Of a stretch of DNA of 64,000 bases, positions 14,619-22,563 are shown one piece after another; position 1 is the first letter of the stretch; every line of letters starts with the position of its first letter. Origin of the DNA: Reyranella sp. (lineage in GTDB: Bacteria > Pseudomonadota > Alphaproteobacteria > Reyranellales > Reyranellaceae); the NCBI RefSeq assembly GCF_004297265.1, contig NZ_SCUT01000009.1, positions 62,001-126,000 on the forward strand. Direction: 5' to 3'. A program made the translations under genes and the position numbers. Below the pieces are notes generated by a model. That model was given only the letters and a program-made list of their open reading frames with translations. It was not told where the DNA came from and ran no database searches.

Positions 14619-15071
14619 TCAGTATCCGGGGCGGCTGTCGTTCTCCGCAGCTCTCGAGAGGAGCGGAAAAGGCTCGCCGGCAAGGCCAGGGGCCGGCCCC
14701 TCGGAAGCAAGCCACTCCCGCGCGTCCGTCTCGTCGGTGAAGAGGCGCAACCGGCGGCGGTCCCCTATCCGGTGCTTCAGGAGAACCGCCATGTCCACCA
14801 ACAGGGGCGGCGGCGTCCTTCCGACCAGAATCGCGATGGGTCCCGCGATGGTCGGGCCGGTCAGGCGGGTGCTGGCGGCCATGATGTTCAGATCATCGCT
14901 GCTGAGCTGAATGTCGGCCCGGCTCAAGTCGAACAGCTTGCAATACCCGACGGCACCCTCTGCCCGCATGGTCTCTCGAAATGCCGTGGCGAAAGAAAGA
15001 TCGAACACCCCCACGCCGCGGACCACGACCAGCCCTGCCGGCCGGTAGATCTTCCAACCCAGCGTACCCAT
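14619..15071 (-). CDS. SpoIIAA/STAS-like protein
   Basis: A 150-residue soluble protein with an alternating strand-helix pattern: Val-Val-Val-Arg-Gly-Val-Gly-Val-Phe-Asp, a Lys-Leu-Phe-Asp-Leu-Ser strand, then Ile-Ala-Ile-Leu-Val-Gly-Arg. This resembles the SpoIIAA-like (STAS superfamily) fold, and the protein is a distant paralogue of that at 15977. The family often has a structural or anti-sigma-antagonist role, but the conserved phosphorylated Ser is not evident. C-terminal 20 residues are likely disordered. Confidence 0.5.
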   Translation of the reverse strand: MGTLGWKIYRPAGLVVVRGVGVFDLSFATAFRETMRAEGAVGYCKLFDLSRADIQLSSDDLNIMAASTRLTGPTIAGPIAILVGRTPPPLLVDMAVLLKHRIGDRRRLRLFTDETDAREWLASEGPAPGLAGEPFPLLSRAAENDSRPGY

Positions 15072-15398
15072 GACTCTTACTCCCCTTGACCCAACTACCC
15101 GACGCGTCCGCTCGTCCCTCTCCCCGTGAACATCCTGCAGTCAGAGAAGCGTCAGAGTCATCAAATTTCTTCACGGGCTTCGGAATCGCGAATTAGTGTC
15201 GATCATCCCTCCCCTTTTGTTATTTTCTCTCCTGCCGCAATTTTCAGCGGCAGCGCGGACTGATCGCGAACGGCAGGCTGAGTTTCGCTCTTGGGCAACG
15301 TTTCAGGGCCAACGGCGTTATTTGCCGCCGAACACAGAATGATCACTTCGACAGGTGTTTCTCACACTTATGTTGGTGATCGGATCGGAGGCCCGCAG
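15072..15398. other. Divergent promoter region, no gene
   Basis: It separates the leftward STAS-like gene and the rightward CigR-like gene. The stretch 15160-15250 is notably AT-rich for the window and probably holds both promoters. GCCGCAATTTTCAGCGGC at 15235-15252 contains a short GCCGC/GCGGC hairpin. Confidence 0.35.
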
Positions 15399-15947
15399 AT
15401 GAAGAAGTTACCCTTGGCGATCGCATTGATCGTGGCCGCCTCGTTGGCACCGCCTGTGCTGGCCCAGAAGGACAAGGACAACCCTGGCCAGGGCCAGGGC
15501 CGCGGCGTCGAGAAGGCGGACAAGGCTGATCGCGGGAACGGGAAGAACGGAGTCGGCAATGCTCCTGGCGTGGCGCGAGCTCCTGGCAACCCGGGCAACG
15601 GCGTGGGCCAGGGCGCGGCATCGCCGGTCAACATGGTCGTGACCGAGCACGACCGGAGCGCCATCCAGGGCTACTATCGCCCGCTCTACGCCGCAGGGAA
15701 CTGCCCGCCGGGTCTCGCGAAGAAGAACAACGGATGCATGCCGCCCGGACAGGCCAAGAAGCTTTGGACCATTGGCCAGCCTCTCCCGGCTGGCGTGGTC
15801 TTCTACCCGCTTCCGGGCCCGCTGCTCGGGCAGCTCACGCCCGCACCGGCGGGTTACCAGTATGTCCGCGTCGCGAACGATATCCTGATGATGGCGATCG
15901 GCACCCAGCTCATCGTCAGCGCCATCGCGGATCTCGGCGCGATGTAA
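15399..15947 (+). CDS. CigR/RcnB-like periplasmic protein
   Basis: A 182-residue protein with a signal peptide ending Val-Leu-Ala-Gln (about residue 22), a long low-complexity Gly/Asn/Lys/Asp-rich segment to about 75, and a C-terminal domain with Cys-Pro-Pro-Gly-Leu-Ala-Lys-Lys-Asn-Asn-Gly-Cys, Pro-Gly-Gln-Ala-Lys-Lys, and a late Tyr-Val-Arg-Val-x-Asn-Asp-Ile-Leu. This order is that of the CigR family and the RcnB superfamily (periplasmic proteins connected with metal homeostasis or virulence control in Salmonella). The role here is unknown. A gene for a SpoIIAA-like protein follows 29 bases later. Confidence 0.75.
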   Translation: MKKLPLAIALIVAASLAPPVLAQKDKDNPGQGQGRGVEKADKADRGNGKNGVGNAPGVARAPGNPGNGVGQGAASPVNMVVTEHDRSAIQGYYRPLYAAGNCPPGLAKKNNGCMPPGQAKKLWTIGQPLPAGVVFYPLPGPLLGQLTPAPAGYQYVRVANDILMMAIGTQLIVSAIADLGAM

Positions 15948-15976
15948 CCACGCTCCGAGCGCGCCAGGGAGTGACG

Positions 15977-16396
15977 ATGCCGATTTACATGGACATTCTA
16001 CGCATCGAGCGCCTGGTTGTGATCGTTGCGCGGGGTCATGTGACGGCCGAGGAAATCGCCGCAAATATCAGGACGCTGATAGAGGCCAACGTTCCCGGCT
16101 TCGCCAAGATCATCGATGTCGCCGGCTCGGCTTCCGATCTGACGCGCGATCAGGTCCAGCGTATCGCCGACATGCTTCGCGGCGGTGCGGGCAGCCCCTC
16201 GAGGGGCCCTGTCGCCTTCGTGGTCAATCCGCCGCGAAAGGGGTTTGCCGAGGCATTCGCCGAGGTGACTCAACGCGACCGGCCCATCGAGCTCTTTACC
16301 AGTCTCCATGCCGCCCGCAGTTGGCTGAAGCGATCGAGGGAGGGCGCACCGCGTTCAAGCGCATTCCTGCATGATGGAGTACCCGTTCGGAGGTGA
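15977..16396 (+). CDS. SpoIIAA/STAS-like protein
   Basis: A 139-residue protein starting MPIYMDILRIERLVV. Strands and helices alternate as in SpoIIAA-like proteins: Arg-Gly-His-Val-Thr-Ala-Glu-Glu, Lys-Ile-Ile-Asp-Val-Ala-Gly, Pro-Val-Ala-Phe-Val-Val, and Pro-Ile-Glu-Leu-Phe. It looks like a paralogue of the 14619 gene. A GGGAG ribosome site fixes the start. Function unknown; the repeated occurrence next to the CigR-like gene suggests a shared envelope or stress role. Confidence 0.55.
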   Translation: MPIYMDILRIERLVVIVARGHVTAEEIAANIRTLIEANVPGFAKIIDVAGSASDLTRDQVQRIADMLRGGAGSPSRGPVAFVVNPPRKGFAEAFAEVTQRDRPIELFTSLHAARSWLKRSREGAPRSSAFLHDGVPVRR

Positions 16397-16502
16397 GTTC
16401 CTCGGCTTGGCCGGCGGCGCGGGATCGGGCGCAACGAGGATGGCGGACGCGGCGTTTATCGCCACCAAGCCCGCCCCGGCACCACCCCAGCAGGAGCCAG
16501 CC

Positions 16503-17141
16503 ATGGCAAGTCCCCGCGAAATCGAAGTGAAGAGACGCGCCCTGATGGCGGCCACCGTCGCCACCGCCGCGGTCGGCGCCGTGGCCCAGCGGGCCGGCGC
16601 GCAGACGACACCGGCTCGCGCCGCCCCGCCAGCGATGAAAGTTTCCTTCACCGTGAACGGCAAGCCGCGCGACCTCGACCTCGATCCGCGCACGACGCTG
16701 CTCGACGCGCTGCGCGAGGGGCTGCATCTCGGCGGCACCAAGAAGGGTTGCGATCACGGCCAGTGCGGCGCCTGCACGGTGATCCTCGACGGCCGCCGCA
16801 TCAATTCCTGCCTCACCCTCGCCGTGATGCATCCGGGCAGTGAGATCACCACCATCGAGGGGCTGGGCACGCCGGACAAGCTGCACCCGATGCAGGCGGC
16901 CTTCGTGAAGCATGACGGCTATCAGTGCGGCTACTGCACGCCCGGCCAGATCTGCTCGGCGGTCGCGGTGCTGGCGGAGATCGAGGCGGGCATCCCGAGC
17001 CACGTCACCGCCGACCTCAACGCCAAGCCCGCGCTGGACGATGCCGAACTGCGCGAGCGCATGAGCGGCAACATCTGCCGCTGCGGCGCCTATTCCAACA
17101 TCGTCGAGGCGATCGGCGAAGTCGCCGGGAGGAAGGCATGA
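16503..17141 (+). CDS. paoA: Periplasmic aldehyde oxidoreductase, [2Fe-2S] subunit
   Basis: A 212-residue protein closely resembling E. coli PaoA (YagT). A Tat-type signal (Val-Lys-Arg-Arg-Ala-Leu-Met-Ala) spans residues 1-34. The ferredoxin-like domain has Cys83, Cys88, Cys91 and Cys103; the second [2Fe-2S] domain has Cys142-x2-Cys145 and Cys192-x-Cys194. It carries electrons from the molybdenum site of PaoC out through the complex. The start at 16503 gives the expected signal peptide; upstream in-frame ATG 16371 would place it after a long tail and was rejected. Its stop overlaps the paoB start (ATGA). Confidence 0.95.
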   Translation: MASPREIEVKRRALMAATVATAAVGAVAQRAGAQTTPARAAPPAMKVSFTVNGKPRDLDLDPRTTLLDALREGLHLGGTKKGCDHGQCGACTVILDGRRINSCLTLAVMHPGSEITTIEGLGTPDKLHPMQAAFVKHDGYQCGYCTPGQICSAVAVLAEIEAGIPSHVTADLNAKPALDDAELRERMSGNICRCGAYSNIVEAIGEVAGRKA

Positions 17142-18100
17142 AGCCCTTCACCTACGAGCGCGCCGCCTCCCCCGCCGAGGCCGCGACGGCCGCGGCCCGC
17201 CAGCCCGGCGCGCGCTTCATCGCCGGCGGCACCAACCTGCTCGACCTGATGAAGCTGCAGATCGAGACGCCGGACCATCTGATCGACGTCAACGGCCTCG
17301 GCCTCGACAGGATCGAGGAAACGCAGGACGGCGGCCTGCGCATCGGCGCCCTGGTGCGCAACACCGATCTGGCGGCCGATGCCCGCGTGCGGCGTGACCA
17401 TGCGGTGCTCTCGCGTGCCCTGCTGGCGGGCGCCTCGGGGCAGTTGCGCAACCGTGCGACCACGGCCGGCAATCTCCTGCAGCGCACGCGCTGCCCCTAC
17501 TTCTACGACACCAACATGGCCTGCAACAAACGCCGCCCCGGCAGCGGCTGCTCGGCGCTGGGCGGCTATAGCCGCCAGCTCGCGGTGGTGGGCGGCAGCG
17601 AGGCCTGCATCGCCACGCATCCCTCCGACATGGCGGTGGCGATGCGCGTCCTCGACGCCACGGTGGAAACCGTGAAGCCCACCGTGAAACCTGAGGGCGC
17701 TACCCGCAAGATTCCGATCGCCGATTTCCACCGCCTGCCCGGCGACACGCCCGAGATCGAGACGGTGCTGGAGCCCGGCGAGCTGATCACCGCGGTGACC
17801 TTGCCGAAGCCGGCGGGCGGCACGCATCACTATCGCAAGGTGCGCGACCGTGCCTCCTATGCCTTCGCCCTGGTTTCGGTCGCCGCGATCGTCCAGCCGG
17901 ACGGCAGCGGCCGCGTGGCGCTGGGCGGCGTCGCACCCAAGCCGTGGCGTCGCGAGGACGCCGAGGCGGAGATGTCGCGCGGCGCCAAGCCTGTGATGGC
18001 CAAGCTGCTGGCCGGCGCGAGGCCCACCGAGGAGAACAAGTTCAAACTGCCGCTGGCCGAGCGCGCGCTCGCCGCCGTGCTGGCCGAAGCGAAGGGCTGA
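17138..18100 (+). CDS. paoB: Periplasmic aldehyde oxidoreductase, FAD subunit
   Basis: A 320-residue protein matching PaoB (YagS). The N-terminal FAD-binding PCMH domain has Ala-Gly-Gly-Thr-Asn-Leu-Leu-Asp at 29-36 and Gln-x-Arg-Asn-x-Ala-Thr-Thr-Ala-Gly-Asn at 102-112. As in E. coli PaoB, an extra insert with Cys119, Cys129, Cys138 and Cys157 can hold the unusual [4Fe-4S] cluster of this enzyme. The C-terminal half is the CO-dehydrogenase flavoprotein C-terminal domain. It has no export signal and is carried by PaoA. Second gene of paoABC. Confidence 0.94.
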   Translation: MKPFTYERAASPAEAATAAARQPGARFIAGGTNLLDLMKLQIETPDHLIDVNGLGLDRIEETQDGGLRIGALVRNTDLAADARVRRDHAVLSRALLAGASGQLRNRATTAGNLLQRTRCPYFYDTNMACNKRRPGSGCSALGGYSRQLAVVGGSEACIATHPSDMAVAMRVLDATVETVKPTVKPEGATRKIPIADFHRLPGDTPEIETVLEPGELITAVTLPKPAGGTHHYRKVRDRASYAFALVSVAAIVQPDGSGRVALGGVAPKPWRREDAEAEMSRGAKPVMAKLLAGARPTEENKFKLPLAERALAAVLAEAKG

Positions 18101-18103
18101 GCC

Positions 18104-20308
18104 ATGAAATTCGACACGCCCGCCACCACCAATCCCATCGACCGGCTGAAGATCGTCGGCCTTCCGACCGACCGTATCGACGGACCGTTGAAGACCACCG
18201 GCACCGCGCCCTATGCCTATGAACGCCACGACGTGGCGCCCGACGCGGCCTACGGGCATGTGCTGGGCGCCGCGATCGCCAAGGGCCGCATCGCCTCGAT
18301 GGATCTCACGGCCGCCTGGGCCGCGCCCGGCGTGCTGGCCGTCGTCACGGCGGAGAATGCCGGCAAGCTCGGCAAGGGCGAGTACAACACCGCCAAGCTG
18401 CTGGGCGGGCCCGAGATCGAGCACTATCACCAGGCCGTCGCGCTGGTGGTCGCCGAGACCTTCGAGCAGGCCCGCCACGCGGCCGAGCTGATCAAGGTCG
18501 ACTATGCGCCGGCCAGGGGCGCCTACGACCTCGCGGCGTCCCGCGATTCCGCCAAGCCCGCCGGCAAGGACGAGGAGCCGGCCGACAGCCGTGTCGGCGA
18601 TTTCGACGCAGCCTTCGCCGCCGCACCCGTACAGCTCGACGCGACCTACACCACGCCCGACCAGTCGCATGCGATGATGGAGCCGCACGCCAGCATCGCC
18701 GCCTGGAACGGCGACCGGCTTTCGCTCTGGACCTCGAACCAGATGATCGCCTGGAGCGTCGGCGACGTGGCGAAGACGCTGGGCATCGCGAAGGAGAAGG
18801 TCCACCTGATGTCGCCCTATATCGGCGGCGGCTTCGGCGGCAAGCTGTGGGTGCGCGCCGACGCGCTGCTGGCGGCGCTGGGCGCGCGCGCGGCGAAGCG
18901 GCCGGTCAAGGTGGCGCTGCAGCGGCCGCTGATGATCAACAACACCACGCACCGGCCGGCCACGATCCAGCGCATCCGTCTGGGCGCCGACAAGGACGGC
19001 AGGCTGACGGCGATCGGCCATGACAGCTGGTCGGGCGACCTGCCCGGCGGCAAGCCGGAGACCGCGATCATGCAGACGCGGCTGCTCTATGCCGGCGCCA
19101 ACCGGCTGACGCGGCAGCGGCTGGCCGAGCTCGACCTGCCGGAAGGCAATTCGATGCGCGCGCCCGGCGAGGCGGCCGGCATGATGGCGCTCGAGATCGC
19201 GATGGACGAGATGGCCGAGAAGCTGGGCCTCGATCCGGTCGAGTTCCGCATCCGCAACGACACGCAGGTCGATCCCGAACAGCCGGAGCGCAAGTTCTCG
19301 CAGCGCCAGCTCACCGAATGCCTGCGCACCGGCGCCGAGCGCTTCGGCTGGGCCCGGCGCAAGGCCGAGCCCCGGCAGGTTCGCGACGGGCGTTGGCTCG
19401 TGGGCCTCGGCATGGCGGCCGCCTATCGCGGATCGCCGGTGATCAAGTCGGGCGCGCGGGTGCGGCTAGACGGCAAGGGCACCGTCACCGTCGAGACCGA
19501 CATGACCGACATCGGCACCGGCAGCTACACGATCATCGCCCAGACCGCCGCCGAGATGATGGGCGTGCCGCTCGACAAGGTGGTGGTGCGGCTGGGCGAT
19601 TCGGCCTTCCCGGTGTCGTCGGGCTCGGGCGGGCAGTTCGGCGGCAATTCCTCGACCGCGGGCGTCTACGCCGCCTGCGTGAAGCTGCGCGAGGCTGTGA
19701 CGGCAAAACTCGGCCTCAACGCCGCCGATGCGCAGTTCGCGGACGGCCAGGTCCGCTCGGGCGATCGTTCCATCGCACTCGCCGAGGCGGCCAGGAGCGG
19801 CGAACTGGCGGCCGAGGATGCGATCGAGTTCGGCGGGCTCGACAAGAAGCATCAGCTCTCGACCTTCGGCGGTCATTTCGTCGAGGTCGCGGTCGATGCC
19901 GCCACGGCCGAGGTGCGGATCCGGCGCATGCTGGCCGTCTGCGCCTCGGGCCGCATCCTCAACCCGAAATCGGCGCGCAGCCAGGTGATCGGGGCCATGA
20001 CCATGGGCGCGGGCGCGGCGCTGATGGAGGATCTGGTGGTCGACAAGCGCCACGGCTTCTTCGTCAACCACGACCTCGCTTCCTACGAGGTGCCGGTCCA
20101 TGCCGACATCCCGCACCAGGAGGTGATCTTCCTCGACGAGACCGATCCGATGTCGTCGCCGATGAAGGCCAAGGGCGTCGGCGAACTGGGCATCTGCGGC
20201 GTCGCCGCCGCCGTCGCCAACGCGATCTACAACGCCACCGGCGTCCGGGTCCGCGACTATCCGATCACGCTCGACAAGCTCTTGGAGAAGATGCCGGACG
20301 TGGGGTGA
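18104..20308 (+). CDS. paoC: Periplasmic aldehyde oxidoreductase, molybdenum subunit
   Basis: A 734-residue protein, nearly the same length as E. coli PaoC (732). It contains Gly-Gly-Gly-Phe-Gly-Gly-Lys near 245-252 and the catalytic Glu694 in Lys-Gly-Val-Gly-Glu-Leu-Gly, matching E. coli Glu692. It oxidises aldehydes to acids at a molybdopterin-cytosine-dinucleotide centre; aromatic aldehydes are preferred in E. coli, and detoxification is the likely role. The maturation protein PaoD (XdhC-like), which follows paoC in E. coli, is missing here: the next sequence is an intergenic repeat with an IS110 insertion. The cofactor-inserting chaperone must be elsewhere. Confidence 0.95.
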   Translation: MKFDTPATTNPIDRLKIVGLPTDRIDGPLKTTGTAPYAYERHDVAPDAAYGHVLGAAIAKGRIASMDLTAAWAAPGVLAVVTAENAGKLGKGEYNTAKLLGGPEIEHYHQAVALVVAETFEQARHAAELIKVDYAPARGAYDLAASRDSAKPAGKDEEPADSRVGDFDAAFAAAPVQLDATYTTPDQSHAMMEPHASIAAWNGDRLSLWTSNQMIAWSVGDVAKTLGIAKEKVHLMSPYIGGGFGGKLWVRADALLAALGARAAKRPVKVALQRPLMINNTTHRPATIQRIRLGADKDGRLTAIGHDSWSGDLPGGKPETAIMQTRLLYAGANRLTRQRLAELDLPEGNSMRAPGEAAGMMALEIAMDEMAEKLGLDPVEFRIRNDTQVDPEQPERKFSQRQLTECLRTGAERFGWARRKAEPRQVRDGRWLVGLGMAAAYRGSPVIKSGARVRLDGKGTVTVETDMTDIGTGSYTIIAQTAAEMMGVPLDKVVVRLGDSAFPVSSGSGGQFGGNSSTAGVYAACVKLREAVTAKLGLNAADAQFADGQVRSGDRSIALAEAARSGELAAEDAIEFGGLDKKHQLSTFGGHFVEVAVDAATAEVRIRRMLAVCASGRILNPKSARSQVIGAMTMGAGAALMEDLVVDKRHGFFVNHDLASYEVPVHADIPHQEVIFLDETDPMSSPMKAKGVGELGICGVAAAVANAIYNATGVRVRDYPITLDKLLEKMPDVG

Positions 20309-20356
20309 CCCGCCCTCACCCTGAGAGGCTGGCCAGAAATGAAATAGCCCCAACAA

Positions 20357-20458
20357 CCTCACCCTGAGGAGCATCGCGCAGCGATGCGTCTCGAAGGGTG
20401 GGAACGCGCACCTTGCCTGTTGCCCATCCTTCGAGACGCGCCGCTTCGCGGCGCTCCT
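20357..20458. repeat. Left part of an intergenic inverted repeat interrupted by IS110
   Basis: CCTCACCCTGAGGAGC ... GCGTCTCGAAGGGTGGG is followed by the inverted partner CCCATCCTTCGAGACGCG ... GGCGCTCCT, which is cut by the IS and continues as CAGGATGAGG at 21582-21591. Rejoining the two sides gives a complete, nearly symmetric element of about 110 bases. Confidence 0.75.
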
Positions 20459-21581
20459 TGTATCAAGGGACGGCCGCGCCGGCGTAGAGTTGCGGGTGCG
20501 GTCTCGGTGGAGAGCCCGGAGGCTCCTGGGGCCAGCAAGCCCGTTCCTGAGCTCGGCGCCTCCACCGTTGATTTTGTGATCCCGAACGGTCGCCTGGGCC
20601 GAACCGCGAGCCCGCATGCGCAAGGATGGGAGCCAAGATCCATGTTCGTTGGCATCGATGTGGCGAAAGATCGCCTGGATGTTCATGTGCGCCCCGCCGG
20701 TGAGGCCTTCACCGTTGCCCGTGACGGAGAAGGCATCGAGGATCTGGTTGGGCGGTTGAGTAAAATGGTGCCCGCTCTGATCGTGCTCGAAGCAACCGGT
20801 GGCTTCGAGACGATCGTGGCGGCAGGTCTGGGCGCGGCGGGCCTGCCTGTGGCGGTCGTCAATCCCCGGCAGATCAGGGACTTCGCTCGGGCCACCGCGC
20901 GCCTGGCCAAGACCGATGCCCTGGATGCTGCTGTCATCGCCCACTTCGCCGAGGCGGTGAACCCACCGGCGCGGCCGCTCGCCGACGAGCAGTCCAGGTT
21001 GTTGGGCGAACTGATGGCGCGCCGCCGTCAGCTCATCGAGATGATTGGCGCCGAGAGCAACCGCCGACGCATGCTCACCGTGCGGCGCACCCTGAAGACC
21101 GTCGATCGCGTGCTGGCCACCTTGAAGACCCAGCTCCAACAGATCGACGACGACATCGACAGTGCCGTCCGGGGAACCCCGGCCTGGCGCGAGGCCGAGG
21201 ATCTTCTCGTCAGCGTTCCCGGCATTGGCCCCAGGATTGCTCGCACCCTGATCGCCGAGCTGCCTGAACTGGGCCGCCTTGGCCGCCGTGAGATCGCGTC
21301 CCTGACCGGCGTCGCCCCGTTCAATCGCGACAGCGGCACCTTGCGGGGCCGCCGTACCATCGCAGGCGGACGGCCTGTCGTGCGGGCCGCCCTCTACATG
21401 AGCATCCTCGTATCCATCCGCCGCAAGCTGCCGCTGGCCCTCACCTATCACCGCCTGCGCGCTGCCGGAAAGCCAGCCAAGGTCGCCATCGTCGCCTGCA
21501 TGCGCAAGCTCGTCACCATCCTCAACGCCATCCTCAGGGACAGAAACCATGGGCAAACGCTTGACCGCCACGACGGTCGCT
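20459..21581 (+). mobile_element. IS110-family insertion sequence
   Basis: About 1123 bases. The left boundary follows GGCGCTCCT (20450-20458) and the right boundary precedes CAGGATGAGG (21582-21591), judged from the interrupted repeat. A CT dinucleotide stands at both borders (20457-20458 and 21580-21581), as expected for the IS110 core. No terminal inverted repeats or long target duplications are present, which is normal for this family. A 183-base non-coding left end precedes the transposase and shows bridge-RNA-like features. Confidence 0.85.
20495..20641 (+). ncRNA. Predicted IS110 bridge RNA (limits approximate)
   Basis: A stem CGGTGGAG (20505-20512) / CTCCACCG (20560-20567) closes a loop. 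In it GCTCCT (20522-20527) equals the top strand left of and through the insertion core, and TCCTGAG (20545-20551) is the reverse complement of CTCAGGA on the right of it. This is the layout of the left and right target guides. After the loop, ACGGTCGC (20586-20593) equals the element's right end (21573-21580), as a left donor guide would; CAAG at 20621-20624 could begin the right donor guide (CTTG at the left end), but that match is short. Structure and function are predicted from the IS621 model. Confidence 0.6.
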
Positions 21582-21589
21582 CAGGATGA
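20642..21589 (+). CDS. IS110-family transposase (bridge recombinase)
   Basis: A 315-residue protein with the N-terminal RuvC-like DEDD_Tnp_IS110 domain: Asp6 in GIDVAKD, Glu50 in Leu-Glu-Ala-Thr-Gly-Gly, and Asp92/Asp95 in Lys-Thr-Asp-Ala-Leu-Asp. The C-terminal Transposase_20 domain has Ser-Val-Pro-Gly-Ile-Gly-Pro and the likely nucleophile Ser231 in Arg-Asp-Ser-Gly-Thr. It recombines the element at CT-core sites using a guide RNA from its left end. The last codons run across the right border, so the stop codon (21587-21589) is supplied by the target repeat. No frameshift is seen; the copy looks intact. Confidence 0.93.
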   Translation: MFVGIDVAKDRLDVHVRPAGEAFTVARDGEGIEDLVGRLSKMVPALIVLEATGGFETIVAAGLGAAGLPVAVVNPRQIRDFARATARLAKTDALDAAVIAHFAEAVNPPARPLADEQSRLLGELMARRRQLIEMIGAESNRRRMLTVRRTLKTVDRVLATLKTQLQQIDDDIDSAVRGTPAWREAEDLLVSVPGIGPRIARTLIAELPELGRLGRREIASLTGVAPFNRDSGTLRGRRTIAGGRPVVRAALYMSILVSIRRKLPLALTYHRLRAAGKPAKVAIVACMRKLVTILNAILRDRNHGQTLDRHDGRSG

Positions 21590-21597
21590 GGCCGCTC

Positions 21598-22563
21598 TCA
21601 CCCCACCACGCACTTCGACGGCGGCGGCACGTCGTCGAGCACGTAGAAGATGTTCTCGACCGCCTGCACGGCGACACGCTCCAGCGACTGGCGGGTCGAG
21701 CCGCCGATATGCGGCGTGAAGACCACGTTCTTCTGCTTCCACAACGGATGGTTCGGATCGGGCGGCTCGACCACGAACGTGTCGAGCGCCGCACCGGCGA
21801 GATGGCCGCTCTCCAGCGCCGCCACGAGGGCCACGTCGTCGACCAGCGGGCCGCGGCCGGCATTCACCAGGAACGTGCCCTTGCGCATGCGGGCGAGCGC
21901 CGCCGCGTCGATCATGCGGTCGGTCTCCTCGGTCAGCGGACAATGCAAGGTGACGATGTCCGCCCACTCCAGCAGATCGTCGAGGACGGAAACGCGGCCG
22001 ACACCCTCGGGGATTGCGTCCGGCGCGATGTACGGATCGTAGATCCGGATCTCAAGATCGAACGGCTGGCAGAGCGCGACCAGCGAGGAGCCGACGGCGC
22101 CGCAGCCGACGATGCCCAGCTTCGAGCCCGACAGTTCGCGGCCCATGAAGGCCGATTGCGACCAGGTGCCCTGCTTCAGCGCCGTGTCGAACGGCACCAT
22201 GTAGCGCAGCACGGAGATCATCATGCCCAGCGCCAGCTCGGCCACCGAGCGCGCATTGGCGCCGTGGGTGCGCAGCACCGCGATGCCGCGCTCACTGGCC
22301 GCCGCGACATCGATATTGTCGTAACCGACCCCGTGCTTGGACACGACGCGAAGGTCCGGCGCGGCGTCATAGACGGCCGGCGTGATCTTGGTGGTCCGCA
22401 CCAGGATCGCATGCGTCGGCGCCTCCGCCACCGCCGCGATCATCTCGGCCTCGGACGCGTGCGTCGGCAAGGTCCGGATCTGCGCCCCGCGCGCCTCAAG
22501 CAACGCCAGCGCCGCCGGCGCCAGCACGTCAGAATTGATGATGATCCGCGGCCCGTTCCTCAT
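21598..22563 (-). CDS. D-2-hydroxyacid dehydrogenase (phosphoglycerate dehydrogenase-like)
   Basis: A 321-residue protein. The Rossmann motif Gly-Ile-Val-Gly-Cys-Gly-Ala-Val-Gly-Ser lies at 150-159, and the catalytic triad is Arg237 (Asn-Ala-Gly-Arg-Gly), Glu266 (Val-Val-Glu-Pro) and His285 (Thr-Pro-His-Ile-Gly-Gly-Ser). It is NAD-dependent and has no ACT or serine-feedback domain, so it is the short type; the substrate may be a hydroxypyruvate or another 2-keto acid rather than 3-phosphoglycerate. It stands alone, with a G-rich upstream region. Confidence 0.9.
   Translation of the reverse strand: MRNGPRIIINSDVLAPAALALLEARGAQIRTLPTHASEAEMIAAVAEAPTHAILVRTTKITPAVYDAAPDLRVVSKHGVGYDNIDVAAASERGIAVLRTHGANARSVAELALGMMISVLRYMVPFDTALKQGTWSQSAFMGRELSGSKLGIVGCGAVGSSLVALCQPFDLEIRIYDPYIAPDAIPEGVGRVSVLDDLLEWADIVTLHCPLTEETDRMIDAAALARMRKGTFLVNAGRGPLVDDVALVAALESGHLAGAALDTFVVEPPDPNHPLWKQKNVVFTPHIGGSTRQSLERVAVQAVENIFYVLDDVPPPSKCVVG

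Noticed and set aside
17090-19021. Very long open frame on the minus strand opposite paoB/paoC
   Set aside because: It is antisense to strongly conserved enzyme genes; its His/Arg/Gly-rich composition is the usual result of GC-rich codon bias in the other strand.
19466-21571. 700-codon minus-strand open frame spanning paoC and the IS110 transposase
   Set aside because: It crosses the IS border and is antisense to two identified genes, so it cannot be a conserved gene.
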